Assembly (NCBI GenBank): GCA_017621755.1 | Contig: JAGASL010000068.1 | Coordinates: forward strand, 1-60,521 | DNA from: Clostridia bacterium | GTDB lineage: Bacteria; Bacillota; Clostridia; Oscillospirales; CAG-272 | Direction: 5' to 3' | Length of the DNA stretch: 60,521 nucleotides | In this document: positions 16,296 through 25,900 of the stretch, piece after piece | Layout of the letters: every line of letters starts with the position of its first letter | Position numbering within the stretch: the stretch's first letter is position 1 | The notes under the pieces: model-generated | Databases searched by the model: none | What the model saw: the letters and a program-made list of their open reading frames with translations, nothing else | What the model was told of the DNA's origin: nothing | Program-made: the position numbers and the translations under genes

Positions 16296-16526
16296 AAAAA
16301 ACAAAAAACACCCATAGCAACCACGGTTGCCAAGGGTGCATAGCACGGTTCCACCTTGTCTTTCACTCAGGCCAGTCAGCCATATCCCTTAACGCGGGAA
16401 AACGGCGGCGCTTATCGCGCGCAGCTCGGGAGTGGTGTTCGCCGCCGTCGCCGTGAGGAATTCTCAGCCACATCCTCTCTCTGTCCGGGTCGTGTACGGT
16501 TACTCTTTCCGTCATCGCTTTTCTTC
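16296..16526 (-). promoter_or_regulatory. T-box leader, probably for thrS
   Basis: On the minus strand the T-box word AAGGTGGAACCGTGC lies at 16357-16343. A terminator follows (CACCC..GGCAACC / GGTTGC..GGGTG, 16338-16309) and then TTTTTTGTTTTTTT. Upstream are the AGAGAGAGGATG purine-rich element and a stem I 3' side reading GAACACCACTCCCGAGC. ACC in that stretch is a threonine codon placed where a specifier is expected. Uncharged tRNA-Thr would favour read-through. The first intact gene in this direction is thrS, about 370 bases away, beyond the tRNA-Gln gene. Confidence 0.85.
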
Positions 16527-16555
16527 ATTATAACATTGTATTTTTCGTTTGTCAA
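16527..16555 (-). promoter_or_regulatory. Promoter of the T-box leader
   Basis: On the minus strand TTGACA at 16555-16550 and TATAAT at 16532-16527 have a 17-base spacer, a full consensus match. Confidence 0.9.
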
Positions 16556-16594
16556 GAGGTGAGCTTGTTTTTTTCACGGCTTTGCGCGTTGGTA

Positions 16595-16623
16595 TTGCAT
16601 TTTTGGGGAAAGTGTGTTATACT
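16595..16623 (+). promoter_or_regulatory. Promoter of queT
   Basis: TTGCAT at 16595-16600 and TATACT at 16618-16623 are 17 bases apart. Only about 30 bases separate the -10 from the start codon, which leaves no room for a preQ1 riboswitch. Confidence 0.75.
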
Positions 16624-16656
16624 ATTAAATAATGAAACAAAGAAAGGGCGGTTACC

Positions 16657-17160
16657 ATGCGTAAGGTCGGTAAAAAAACACGCTTTATTACCCAAGCGGC
16701 CATGATTGCCGCCATTTATGCCATGCTGACCTATGCATGCGCTATTTTTTCGCAGGGCATTTTTCAATTCCGCATTGGCGAGGCGATGATGATCCTGCCG
16801 TTTTTTACGCCTGCCGCCATCCCCGGCCTGTTCGTCGGGTATTTGATCGGCTATTTCCTGCTGGGCAGCCTGTGGGATGCCATCTTCGGCTCACTTGGCG
16901 CCCTGGTGGCCGCCTTTCTCACCTGGCTGATCGGCCGCTATCTTGGCAAGTACCGCTTCGCGCGCTTCCTTGCGTCAATTCCCCCCGTGGTGATGACAGC
17001 GATCGTCATGCCCCCCATTCTGATGTACGTGTACGGCAGCACCGAGGTCTATTTTCTCATTCTTGCCATGGTCATCGGCGGTGAGAGCCTGACCTGCATC
17101 GGGCTTGGCCAGCTCTTCTTCCAGCTGGTGCAGCGCTACCGAAAGTATTTGTTGCCCTGA
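16657..17160 (+). CDS. queT: QueT-type transporter (queuosine precursor S component)
   Basis: This 167-residue membrane protein matches the QueT family of ECF-type vitamin transporters. The landmark stretch is FQFRIGEAMMILPFFTPAAI followed by PGLFVGYLIGY. Family members supply queuosine precursors such as preQ1 for tRNA modification, working with a shared energising module that is not encoded here. About five or six membrane segments are visible. The ligand is inferred from family membership only, because no preQ1 riboswitch precedes it. Confidence 0.88.
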   Translation: MRKVGKKTRFITQAAMIAAIYAMLTYACAIFSQGIFQFRIGEAMMILPFFTPAAIPGLFVGYLIGYFLLGSLWDAIFGSLGALVAAFLTWLIGRYLGKYRFARFLASIPPVVMTAIVMPPILMYVYGSTEVYFLILAMVIGGESLTCIGLGQLFFQLVQRYRKYLLP

Positions 17161-17162
17161 GA

Positions 17163-17190
17163 GGTCGCTGTGTAAGCGACCTTTCTTTTT
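17163..17190 (+). terminator. Terminator of queT
   Basis: GGTCGCT and AGCGACC pair and TTTCTTTTT follows, 2 bases after the stop codon. Confidence 0.85.
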
Positions 17191-17358
17191 GCATAAAATT
17201 TCATTGTATACTGAATAATATTCGCTTTTTGATACAAGCGTCGTGCGCCGATCACCGCTGTCACCGTCGAAAAGGAGACACGGCGAAAGCCGCTTTTTCG
17301 AAAATATAAAAAATATTCAAAAAAACGAGAAAAAAAGAAAAAACTTTCACCAAAACAC

Positions 17359-17387
17359 TTGACATATGAATATTTATGCGGTATAAT
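17359..17387 (+). promoter_or_regulatory. Promoter of the amino acid ABC operon
   Basis: TTGACA at 17359-17364 and TATAAT at 17382-17387 with a 17-base spacer are a consensus match. The stretch 17191-17358 is A-rich and shows only a small CGGC/GCCG hairpin near 17281. Confidence 0.9.
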
Positions 17388-17444
17388 AGACGCATCAATC
17401 AGACGGGCAAGATGATACAGCCCGCCCTATAAAGGAGTTATATC

Positions 17445-18362
17445 ATGAAAAAGTTTCTTTCTCTTATGCTTTGCGTGCTGATGCTGGTCAGCGCCGTAGC
17501 CGTTACCTCTTGTGGCCCTGCCGACACCGGTGCCGACGAGCCTGTTGTGAAGGCGATCGACATTCCTCTGACCGAAGAAGAGTATGCTTTCGCCGTGCAG
17601 AAGGGTGATGCCGATCTGCTTGCTTCTCTGAACGCCTTCATGGCTGAGATCAATGGCAACGGCAAGTTTGAGGAGATCATCAACAAGTATTTTGGTGACG
17701 GTACTCCCACCGCTGTTCAGTCTGCCGCTCAGATGAAGACCGATGGCTCTCAGCTCATCGTGGCTACCAACGCCGCCTTCGAGCCCTTTGAGTACATGAA
17801 GGGCGACCAGTACTACGGCGTGGATATGGAGATCATGGCTCTGTTTGCCGACTACCTGGGCAAGGAGCTTTACATCAGCAACATGGAGTTTGATGCCGTT
17901 TGTCTGGCCGTTTCCGCGCTCGGCGGTGAATACGAGGGCGAGAATGGCGAAATGGTTACCGTAGAGGGTGGCATTTGTGACGTTGCCGCTGCCGGCCTGA
18001 CCGTGAGCAACGAGCGCAGAGAGATCCTGGATTTCTCCACCTCCTACTACAATGCCGCACAGATGATCATCGCCAAGGAGGGTGATACCACCTTTGCCGA
18101 TTGCAAGACGGTTGACGACGTTGTTGCCGTGCTGAACGCAATGGGTAAGGACGTAAAGGTTGGCGTACAGAACGGTACCACCGGTGCCAAGTACTGCGAG
18201 GGCGATGCCGATTGGGGCTTTGATGGCTACGGCTTCACCACCGTTGGCTACATGAACGGCTCGCTGGCCGTACAGGATATGCTGAACGGCAATATCAATT
18301 TCGTGATCATCGACGAGGGTCCTGCCAAGGCGATCGTTGCGCGTGTGAACGAAGCAAACTAA
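17445..18362 (+). CDS. Amino acid ABC transporter substrate-binding lipoprotein, apparently circularly permuted
   Basis: This 305-residue lipoprotein has a signal peptide and lipobox (AVTSC, Cys23). It belongs to the type II binding proteins for polar amino acids: IVATNAAFEPFEYMKG at 105-120 is the normal mature N-terminus. Residues 33-86, from VVKAIDIPLTEEEYAFAV to the NKYFGDG end, match the usual C-terminus of this family. The real C-terminus stops at VIIDEGPAKAIVARVNEAN, exactly where that segment would normally continue. The family order is therefore rotated. It heads an operon with a permease and an ATPase. Confidence 0.88.
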   Translation: MKKFLSLMLCVLMLVSAVAVTSCGPADTGADEPVVKAIDIPLTEEEYAFAVQKGDADLLASLNAFMAEINGNGKFEEIINKYFGDGTPTAVQSAAQMKTDGSQLIVATNAAFEPFEYMKGDQYYGVDMEIMALFADYLGKELYISNMEFDAVCLAVSALGGEYEGENGEMVTVEGGICDVAAAGLTVSNERREILDFSTSYYNAAQMIIAKEGDTTFADCKTVDDVVAVLNAMGKDVKVGVQNGTTGAKYCEGDADWGFDGYGFTTVGYMNGSLAVQDMLNGNINFVIIDEGPAKAIVARVNEAN

Positions 18363-18374
18363 TAGAACCTGATA

Positions 18375-18412
18375 CAAAGCAAAACAGGGGCTTTTTCCCC
18401 TGTTTTGCTTTG
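18375..18412. other. Intercistronic perfect hairpin
   Basis: CAAAGCAAAACAGGGG pairs with its complement over all 16 bases with a CTTTTT loop. No U-run follows, so it is more likely to set the relative mRNA level of the binding protein against the permease than to be a strict terminator. Confidence 0.7.
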
Positions 18413-18432
18413 TGCTGTAAAAGGAAAGAAGC

Positions 18433-19236
18433 ATGATTAAATTTTTGAAAAAGCACTGGATGGATATTCTGGTGATCATTTGCGTGGTCGCTCTGCTGGC
18501 TGTCCTGTGCATGAGCGTTTATACCCGCTTCCGCTTTGAAAAGAAGTGGAACATCTTCTGGGATTATTTTGTAGAGAACAACGGCTACCGCAAGGTGCTG
18601 ACCGGCTTGCAGAACACCGTGTATATCGCGGTGCTTGGCCTGGCTATTGGTCTGGTGATCGGTACGTTGATCGCGGTAGTCAAGGTGCTGCCCGGCTATA
18701 AAAAGCTGGTGCGCTATGCGCAAACGGTATGCAATATTTACGTGGCCTTCTTCCGCGGCACGCCTATCGTGGTGCAGCTGCTGCTGGGCTATTACATCCT
18801 GCTGCCCCTGCTTGGCGTGCAGCTTTCGCAGGTCAATTCCTGTGTCTTGATCTTCGGCCTCAACAGCGGCGCCTATATTTCCGAGATCATGCGCGGCGGT
18901 ATCAACTCGGTCGATCCCGGCCAGTTAGAGGCGGCGCGCGCCGTTGGCCTGCCCTTTTCGGTCTCGATGCTTAAGGTTGTGGTGCCGCAGGCGGTCAAGA
19001 ACATCCTGCCCACCCTGGGTAACGAGTTTATCACGCTGATCAAGGAAACTGCCGTTGTCGGCTACGTGGGTGCTATGGATATTACCAAGGCCTTCCAGGA
19101 TCAGGGCTCCAATTCCTACGAATATATGATCCCCTACCTGGTCATGGCGTTGATCTACATCATTCTGGTGGCGTTCATTGCCTTCTTGGTCAAGCTGATG
19201 GAAAGGAGACTGGCGAAGAGTGAAAGACGTAACTGA
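18433..19236 (+). CDS. Amino acid ABC transporter permease
   Basis: This 267-residue inner-membrane permease belongs to the HisM/GlnP family. [20 protein letters not shown] is the characteristic start of the transmembrane domain. The EAA loop reads [20 protein letters not shown] and contacts the ATPase. An N-terminal extension of about 55 residues with an extra helix precedes the core. Its 3' end overlaps the ATPase gene by 17 bases, so the two are translationally linked. Confidence 0.94.
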   Translation: MIKFLKKHWMDILVIICVVALLAVLCMSVYTRFRFEKKWNIFWDYFVENNGYRKVLTGLQNTVYIAVLGLAIGLVIGTLIAVVKVLPGYKKLVRYAQTVCNIYVAFFRGTPIVVQLLLGYYILLPLLGVQLSQVNSCVLIFGLNSGAYISEIMRGGINSVDPGQLEAARAVGLPFSVSMLKVVVPQAVKNILPTLGNEFITLIKETAVVGYVGAMDITKAFQDQGSNSYEYMIPYLVMALIYIILVAFIAFLVKLMERRLAKSERRN

Positions 19237-20068
19237 GAACGTGCTGATCCGCACAGAGAAATTAACGAAGCGCTACGGCTCCCTCTTGGTGCTTGACGAG
19301 ATCGACGAGGTGATCCGCGAGGGCGAAAGGGTGGCCATCATCGGCCCCTCCGGTAGCGGTAAATCCACCTTCCTGCGCTGCCTCAACTGTATGGAGGACC
19401 CTACCTCCGGCTCGATCTATTTCGGCGGCGAGGATATTGCCGATATGCGCGTGGATATCAACCGTCACCGCGAGAACATCGGCATGGTGTTCCAATCCTT
19501 CAACCTGTTCAACAACAAAACCGTGCTGCAGAATATCATGCTGGCCCCCGTTTACGTGGGCAAGCGCAATCTGCGTCGTGCCAAGGTGGGCAATTTCTTC
19601 CTGCCGCTTACCAATCTTTTCCGCCGGCAGAAGAAGGAACCTGCAGAGATCACCACCACCAAGGCCGAGATCGTGAAGGCCGCGTGCGAAAACGCCATGC
19701 GCCTGCTTGAGCGTATTGGCCTTTCTGAAAAGGCAAACGTATACCCCTCCACCCTTTCAGGTGGGCAGAAGCAGCGTATCGCCATCGTGCGCGCGCTGGC
19801 TATGAACCCGAAGGTGATGCTGTTTGACGAGCCTACCTCCGCGCTCGACCCGGAAATGGTAGGCGAGGTGCTTGACCTCATCCGCCAGCTGGCTGACGAG
19901 GGTATGACCATGGTCATCGTTACGCACGAGATGGGCTTTGCCCGTGAGGTGGCAGACCGTGTGCTGTTTATGGATGGCGGCAAGATCGCCGAGCAGGGCA
20001 GCCCGGCTGAGCTGTTTGAAAATCCGCAAAACCCGCGCACGCAGCAGTTCTTAAAGGCGGTGCTGTAA
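19220..20068 (+). CDS. Amino acid ABC transporter ATP-binding protein with an internal insertion
   Basis: This 282-residue ATPase energises uptake. Walker A is GPSGSGKST (42-50), the Q-loop is Gln92, the signature is LSGGQ (179-183) and Walker B is VMLFDE (199-204). Relatives such as GlnQ have about 240-245 residues. The extra length lies at about residues 115-150, between Q-loop and signature: a basic, partly hydrophobic stretch containing [15 protein letters not shown]. This region faces the permease in known structures. Translation starts with GTG inside the permease gene. Confidence 0.93.
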   Translation: MKDVTENVLIRTEKLTKRYGSLLVLDEIDEVIREGERVAIIGPSGSGKSTFLRCLNCMEDPTSGSIYFGGEDIADMRVDINRHRENIGMVFQSFNLFNNKTVLQNIMLAPVYVGKRNLRRAKVGNFFLPLTNLFRRQKKEPAEITTTKAEIVKAACENAMRLLERIGLSEKANVYPSTLSGGQKQRIAIVRALAMNPKVMLFDEPTSALDPEMVGEVLDLIRQLADEGMTMVIVTHEMGFAREVADRVLFMDGGKIAEQGSPAELFENPQNPRTQQFLKAVL

Positions 20069-20069
20069 G

Positions 20070-20107
20070 AAAAAAGGAAAGAATGCACGCATTCTTTCCT
20101 TTTTTTC
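20070..20107. terminator. Terminator of the ABC operon
   Basis: AAAAAAGGAAAGAATG pairs with CATTCTTTCCTTTTTT. The run of T overlaps the -35 box of the next gene. Confidence 0.88.
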
Positions 20108-20136
20108 TTGCACAACGGGTGATTTTGTGCTATACT
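20108..20136 (+). promoter_or_regulatory. Promoter of pepD
   Basis: TTGCAC at 20108-20113 and TATACT at 20131-20136 are 17 bases apart, followed by AAGGAGG before the ATG. Confidence 0.8.
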
Positions 20137-20162
20137 GATAAGGTAAAAAGGAGGATACGTCT

Positions 20163-21596
20163 ATGCTGGAGAATTGTGCACCCCGCGCGGTGTTTTCTAT
20201 ATTTGAAGAGCTTTGTGCCCTGCCACACCCCTCGCGCAATACGGCGGCTGCTACTGATTATTGCTTGCGCTTTGCTAAGCAGCACGGCCTGGCAGCAGAA
20301 AGTGATGCCGCCGGCAACGTGGTCATCCGCAAGCCCGCCACCCCGGGCAAGGAGAACGCCCCGACCGTTATTCTGCAGGGGCACCTTGATATGGTAGCCG
20401 AAAAGGAGCCCGGTCATCCCATTGATTTTGATAAGGACGGCCTGTCGCTCTTCTTAGACGGCGATCTGATCGGCGCGCACGGCACCACCCTGGGCGGTGA
20501 CGATGGCGTGGCCGTTGCCATGGTGCTGGCCATCCTTGCCGACGATAGCCTGGCCCACCCAGCCATCGAGGCGGTGTTCACCACCGATGAGGAGATCGGC
20601 ATGCTGGGCGCCGAGGCCATGGATATGTCAGGCCTGCGCGGCAAATACATGATCAATATTGATTCCGAGGAGGAGGGCGTGCTTACCGTTTCCTGCGCCG
20701 GCGGCGCGCAGGCAGATATCCGCCTACCCGTGTGTCGCGAAGCGGCCTGCGGCACCTGCTTTTCCGTTGTGCTGGAGGGCATGAGCGGCGGCCATTCAGG
20801 CGCCGAGATCCACAAAAATCGTGCCAATGCCGACCGGGTAGCCGCTATGCTGCTGGCCGCCGTTTCGGCCGTTTGCGAGGTGCGCCTGGTCTCGATCGAG
20901 GGCGGCACCAAGGATAATGCCATCCCCTGCCGCGCTACCTGCTGCTTCTACGTCTCTGACGCAACCGCTGCAGAGCAGGCCATCGGTGCCTTTTGCGAGA
21001 CGGTAAAAGCGACCTATGCTGAATCCGACCCCGGTCTTTCGATCTCTTATGAGATTCATGAAAAAACCACCCCCGCTCTGACCGTAGAGGGCACCCGTGT
21101 GTTGCAAAGCCTGCTGCTGGATATCCCCTGCGGCGTGCAGAAGATGAGCACCGATATCCCCGGCCTGGTGCAGACCTCACTTAATCTTGGCATCCTGCAA
21201 ACGGCTGAGACGGAAATCCACGCCGTATACTCCGTTCGCAGCTCGGTCGGGGCAGAGAAGAGTGACCTGCTTGCCGAGATGCGCGCGATCGCCACGGCGG
21301 CCGGTGCCAGCTTCACCGTAGAGGGCGAGTACCCCGCCTGGGAATACAAGCGGGAATCCCCCCTGCGCGATACCGTGGTCGATACCTACCGCCGGCTTTA
21401 CGGTGCGGATATGCGCGTAGAGGCGATCCACGCCGGGCTGGAATGCGGCCTGTTCAGCGATCGTATTCCGGGGCTAGAGTGCGTTTCGCTTGGGCCGAAC
21501 ATGCAGGATATCCATACCACGCGCGAGCGCCTTTCCGTTTCCTCTGTCCGCCGCACCTATGAATTTGTATGCGCTATTTTAGCAGCGATTGTGTAA
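20163..21596 (+). CDS. pepD: Aminoacyl-histidine dipeptidase (M20 family)
   Basis: This 477-residue metallopeptidase hydrolyses Xaa-His dipeptides and other small peptides in the cytoplasm. Metal-binding and catalytic motifs of M20 are visible: LQGHLDMVAEK, TLGGDDGVAVA, TTDEEIGMLGAE and INIDSEEEG. MSGGHSGAEIHKNRANA opens the lid domain. Length and motif order fit PepD. It is followed by a second peptidase with a short gap, and both may process peptides taken up from outside. Confidence 0.94.
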   Translation: MLENCAPRAVFSIFEELCALPHPSRNTAAATDYCLRFAKQHGLAAESDAAGNVVIRKPATPGKENAPTVILQGHLDMVAEKEPGHPIDFDKDGLSLFLDGDLIGAHGTTLGGDDGVAVAMVLAILADDSLAHPAIEAVFTTDEEIGMLGAEAMDMSGLRGKYMINIDSEEEGVLTVSCAGGAQADIRLPVCREAACGTCFSVVLEGMSGGHSGAEIHKNRANADRVAAMLLAAVSAVCEVRLVSIEGGTKDNAIPCRATCCFYVSDATAAEQAIGAFCETVKATYAESDPGLSISYEIHEKTTPALTVEGTRVLQSLLLDIPCGVQKMSTDIPGLVQTSLNLGILQTAETEIHAVYSVRSSVGAEKSDLLAEMRAIATAAGASFTVEGEYPAWEYKRESPLRDTVVDTYRRLYGADMRVEAIHAGLECGLFSDRIPGLECVSLGPNMQDIHTTRERLSVSSVRRTYEFVCAILAAIV

Positions 21597-21610
21597 AAAG
21601 GAGAATTGCT

Positions 21611-22678
21611 ATGAAAGAAAGAATAGAACAGATCCGTGCCGCCCTGGCGGCCAATGAAGCCGCCCTGATCGAAAGCGGGGCAAACCGCTTTTACCTCACC
21701 GGGTTTGAATCCTCTGCCGGCCATGTGCTGGTCACCGCGCGTGGCGCCTATTTCATCATTGATTTCCGCTATGTGGAAAAGGCGCGCGCTACCGTTAAGA
21801 CTGCCGAGGTCCTGCTGCAGGAAAACACCGAGGAGCAGATTGGCTGCTTGCTTGCGCAGGATGGCGCTACCTGCCTGTACGTAGAGGCAGACAGCACCCC
21901 GCTTTCCCGCTTTGCCGCCCTGCAAAAGGCGTTGCCGGGTATCACGCTGTGTGATGGCGACAAGATCGACCGTGCGCTGGTCGATGCCCGCGCCGTGAAA
22001 ACGCGCGAGGAATTAGAAAGCATCAAGGCTGCGCAGAAAATGACCGATGAGACCTTTACCTACATCCTTGATCGTATCACCCCCGGCCGTACCGAGCGCG
22101 AGGTCATGCTGGATATGGAGTTTTATATGCGCCGCCTGGGCAGCGAGGGCGTTTCCTTTGATTTTATCGTGGTCTCGGGCAAAAATTCCTCTCTGCCGCA
22201 CGGTGTGCCCACCGATAAAAAGATCGAGCGTGGCGATTTTGTGACCATGGATTTTGGTGCCGTGGTAAACGGCTACCATTCGGATATGACGCGTACCGTG
22301 GCCGTTGGCGCGGTCAGCGAGGAGCAGAAGCGCGTGTACGATACCGTATATGCCGCGCAGGCTGCCGCCCTTGCCTTCATTCGCCCCGGCGTTGCCTGTA
22401 ACGAGGTAGACCGCGTGGCGCGTGACCTGATTTACGGCGCGGGCTACGAGGGCTGCTTTGGCCATGGCCTTGGCCACAGCGTGGGCGTTGAGATCCATGA
22501 GATGCCGGCCTGCAACACCCGCTGCCAGGAGATTTTGCGCCCCGGCATTATTATGACAGTAGAGCCGGGTATTTATCTTGAAAACCAATTCGGCGTGCGC
22601 ATTGAGGATATGGTCTACCTGACCGAGACCGGCGCCGAAAATCTGACGCACAGCGAGCGCAAGCTGCTGATCGTATAA
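21611..22678 (+). CDS. Xaa-Pro aminopeptidase / M24 family peptidase
   Basis: This protein of about 355 residues has the creatinase-like N-terminal domain and the pita-bread catalytic domain of M24 peptidases. Metal ligands appear in order: MDFGAVVNGYHSDMTRT, GHGLGHSVGVEIHE, MTVEPGIYLE and GVRIEDM. These features define aminopeptidase P or prolidase activity on peptides with proline in position two. I start at ATG 21611, after AAGGAGA. It is the second gene of the pepD operon. Confidence 0.93.
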   Translation: MKERIEQIRAALAANEAALIESGANRFYLTGFESSAGHVLVTARGAYFIIDFRYVEKARATVKTAEVLLQENTEEQIGCLLAQDGATCLYVEADSTPLSRFAALQKALPGITLCDGDKIDRALVDARAVKTREELESIKAAQKMTDETFTYILDRITPGRTEREVMLDMEFYMRRLGSEGVSFDFIVVSGKNSSLPHGVPTDKKIERGDFVTMDFGAVVNGYHSDMTRTVAVGAVSEEQKRVYDTVYAAQAAALAFIRPGVACNEVDRVARDLIYGAGYEGCFGHGLGHSVGVEIHEMPACNTRCQEILRPGIIMTVEPGIYLENQFGVRIEDMVYLTETGAENLTHSERKLLIV

Positions 22679-22694
22679 TTGCATAGCAAGCAAG

Positions 22695-22727
22695 GGGGCG
22701 AACCGCGGTTCGCCCCTTCTTTTTTTG
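22695..22727 (+). terminator. Terminator of the peptidase operon
   Basis: GGGGCGAACCG and CGGTTCGCCCC form a perfect palindrome, followed by TTCTTTTTTT. From here to the promoter at 22856 I see no gene or structure. Confidence 0.88.
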
Positions 22728-22855
22728 TGCCGTGGTGGTTCTAAATGTCACCTTTATATTGAATACAGGCTAACAATTATGCTGGCGCTCTCAAAATGGA
22801 TACAGTTTGTGCAAAAGCGCCAAAAAGAGCATGAAAAAATTGGTGAATTTGCCTA

Positions 22856-22884
22856 TTGAAGTTTGTAACTTATGATGCTATAAT
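22856..22884 (+). promoter_or_regulatory. Promoter of the large surface protein
   Basis: TTGAAG at 22856-22861 and TATAAT at 22879-22884 are 17 bases apart. The gene starts about 55 bases downstream, after AAAGGAAAG. Confidence 0.75.
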
Positions 22885-22939
22885 AAGATATGTATAACTA
22901 TCCCCACCCACAGGGGGAAATATACGAAAGGAAAGCATC

Positions 22940-25900
22940 ATGAAAAAGAGAGTTTTATCCCTTCTTTTGGTAGCGTGCATGCTGCTGACGGTTCTTCCTG
23001 CCATGGCCCTTCCGGTAGTGGCCGAGGAGACCGAGGCAACCGGCGCGACTATCAAATTCGTGAACGCCAACGTAAACCCACAGGTGGTCGTTGACGAGCA
23101 AACGTTGAGTGGTGACGTGATGAACTTTACCATTCCCGCCTTGCCTGAAAATGGTCTTGGCTGGTACCACATGGCACCGGACGGCACCATTCGCGAGGCA
23201 TCTACCTACTGGGGCGAAGCCGCCGCTGATATGACCTTCTATCTGGTCAGCAGCAAGGCACCCTTCAACCCCTCTACCAACTGGCCGGTTTTCGAGGGCA
23301 GCACCCTGCTTGGCTGGCGTGGCGGCTGGAGCGCGGGCAGCTATATTGCCGATGCTTACGTGCCGTTTAACAACATTGGTAGTGGCATTCTGCAAAACAA
23401 GAGCGCTTGGACCTATGGCGGCATTTACGTGTCGACGCAGGGGTACCGGATGCTGACGGTCGCGCAGGGCGCGCTGGCGCTTTCCTATAACGCGCCTGTC
23501 AGCGGTGACGTTGAGCTTGATTTTGACGTTCTGAAGGCCGCCAACGTATGGGATGACGGCTTGTATACCGATATCACCATGGCCATTGCCGTCAACGGCG
23601 TGATCGTGTGGCCCTCGGCTGCCAAGGGCGAGCTGGTTACCACCAAGTCCTTTACGGCCGCTGAAGACGAGACCTACCCCATCTCGGTATTTAAGGGTGA
23701 AGGAAGCAATGGTTCTGTCGGGCAGGTGAGACCCCTGACCTATTACGATATTGATCAGAGCAATACCAAGTGGGCCTATTTTGAGTCGCTGACCGGCGAG
23801 GCTAAGGCAAATGCCGTGGCAGGCTATAAGAGCTGGCAGGAGGGTGATGCCACCTGCGCGAATACCATGGTAATAACCGATTATCTTGACGATTTTGATC
23901 GGCTGGCCGCTACCGACAAGCCTGCCTTCTCCGTAGAGGCCGGCGACCGTGTGGATATCGTATTCGGCCGTGTGAATTCGCCGCACATTATTGCCCACCC
24001 GGTACTTACCTATACTGAGGTAAAGGGTGAGGCGATCGTCAGGGATGACGTGTATACGGCTATGTATGCTTCGCATCTTTCTCTCGGCTCGATTAACTGG
24101 CCGAAGATCGCTAACAACAAATCTGACGGCTTTAAGGATGGCTGGTCCTTTATCAATTACACAGATCACGCCGTTAAGACAGCGCCGTTTTCCGGCACTA
24201 CGTACTACACCTCTAACAGCTGGACAGGCGGTATTCTGTGGGCCAATGAAGGGTATTTCAGTATTCGCGATACGGGGTCAAACAATGCTGTTTCCTCCCC
24301 TGAGGATGGTATTGGCTTCCAGTTCGTGGCTGCTCAGGGCGGTACGGTCACGATTAAAAACAGCGTTTCTATTGTCGATAAAACAAGTAGATATACCAAC
24401 CCCAATAACTATCACCTGGCCATTATTAAAAATGGTGTGGTGATCTACCCCACCGGTGTAGAGGATACTGACCCCAAGACACAGCTGGGTGCCTTTATGG
24501 AAAAGGGCAAAACCCACCATCATACGGTAACCGGCGTGACGGTTGAGCCAGGTGATACCATCCTGTTCCTCTACCGTGCTGAGGACAAGGTAAAGACGGG
24601 TGATACCGAGCCGGATGATTATACCAACGACTGGGGTGCCAACTGGGAAACCTGCGATCTGTACGGCTTCTCTGCTGATATCATATATACCGAGGCAACA
24701 CGTTACTCCAGTGTCTATGATCCGGTTTCCGGAAGGAATGCGCCTACTGGTCTGGTTCAGAGCGGTTCTGCTGTTACGTACCACGGCAACTGGGAGATCG
24801 TTAGCCACGGACTTTCTACCTATGACAAGGCTGTTGCCTTAACAGAGGTGTTTTTGGCCGATGCTATCAATCAACGCGCCAGCTTCCCCGGTGCATTGAA
24901 AATAGACTCAAACTACTGGGGTGGGAATTATCCGTTCGTTCTTAATGATACCAATACTACGGCGTGGAATTGCCCGTATGGCGTTGTTCCCGTGAAAAAA
25001 TACAGCGCCGGCTGGTCCTATACGGCTGAATTTACCGGCACGGTAGACCTGAACGTTTCGTCGTTTAAGGCAAATATGAACGGTAGCTACGTGGGCGTGT
25101 TTGTGAATGGCAAGATGGTATGGCCGTGCAGCGAGCCTGCCAACGGTACCAATTACTATGCCGATACCTATTCGGTAACCACCGGCGAGGGTGAGGACGC
25201 TGTTACCACCGTGCATCCTAAGTACTGGGCAAAGGTGCCGGCCAATTTTGCTGAGTGCGCTGCCGCACTCTTCTCAGGCAACGTTACGGTGGGCGATGGT
25301 AGCATTGCGGCCAACGGCTCCCTGACCGGTATTCAGGTCAACCAGGGTGATAAGGTTGAGCTGCTTGTTCGGTTGAACCATCTGGATAAGTCGTTCTGGG
25401 AAAATGGTACCGGCGTTACTGCTATCATGCGGGTAACGTACCAGAACGAAGTTAATGTGCATGAGAGATTTTCTATTATGCACGCCTCTGCCGATACGCA
25501 GAGCAGCTTGCCGGCTAATCCGGGTATTGACTATGCAGGCAAGGCTGCCCCCGTATACAATAACGGCTGGTCCTTCGTTGCCTTCCCTGCAGGCAGCATT
25601 ACCGAAAGTCAGGCCATTACAGACTTTTATCTGATGGCTCATTCGGGCAACCAACCGCTTTGGACGGCAGCCAAGGATGGCGTTGGTGCTTGGAGTGATC
25701 CAAATATGTTCCATATTTACGGTGCCACCGGGCAGGAAACCAACTGGGGGGCAAAGGGCTCGATCGCAACCGGTGGTAATTACGTAGTTGGTCACCGCTA
25801 TACCGCACCGTACGCTGGCTATGCCAATATCGATATTACTAAGCTGATGTTTGCGAACATCGGTTCCGGTGTTAATAACGTCAACGTTCCCGGTCTTGTA

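Noticed and set aside
16595..16656. preQ1 riboswitch upstream of queT
   Set aside because: The leader is about 30 bases and lacks the stem and A-rich tail of this class.
22955..24169. 404-codon minus-strand frame opposite the large surface protein
   Set aside because: No ribosome site, and the plus-strand gene has signal peptide, promoter and repeats.
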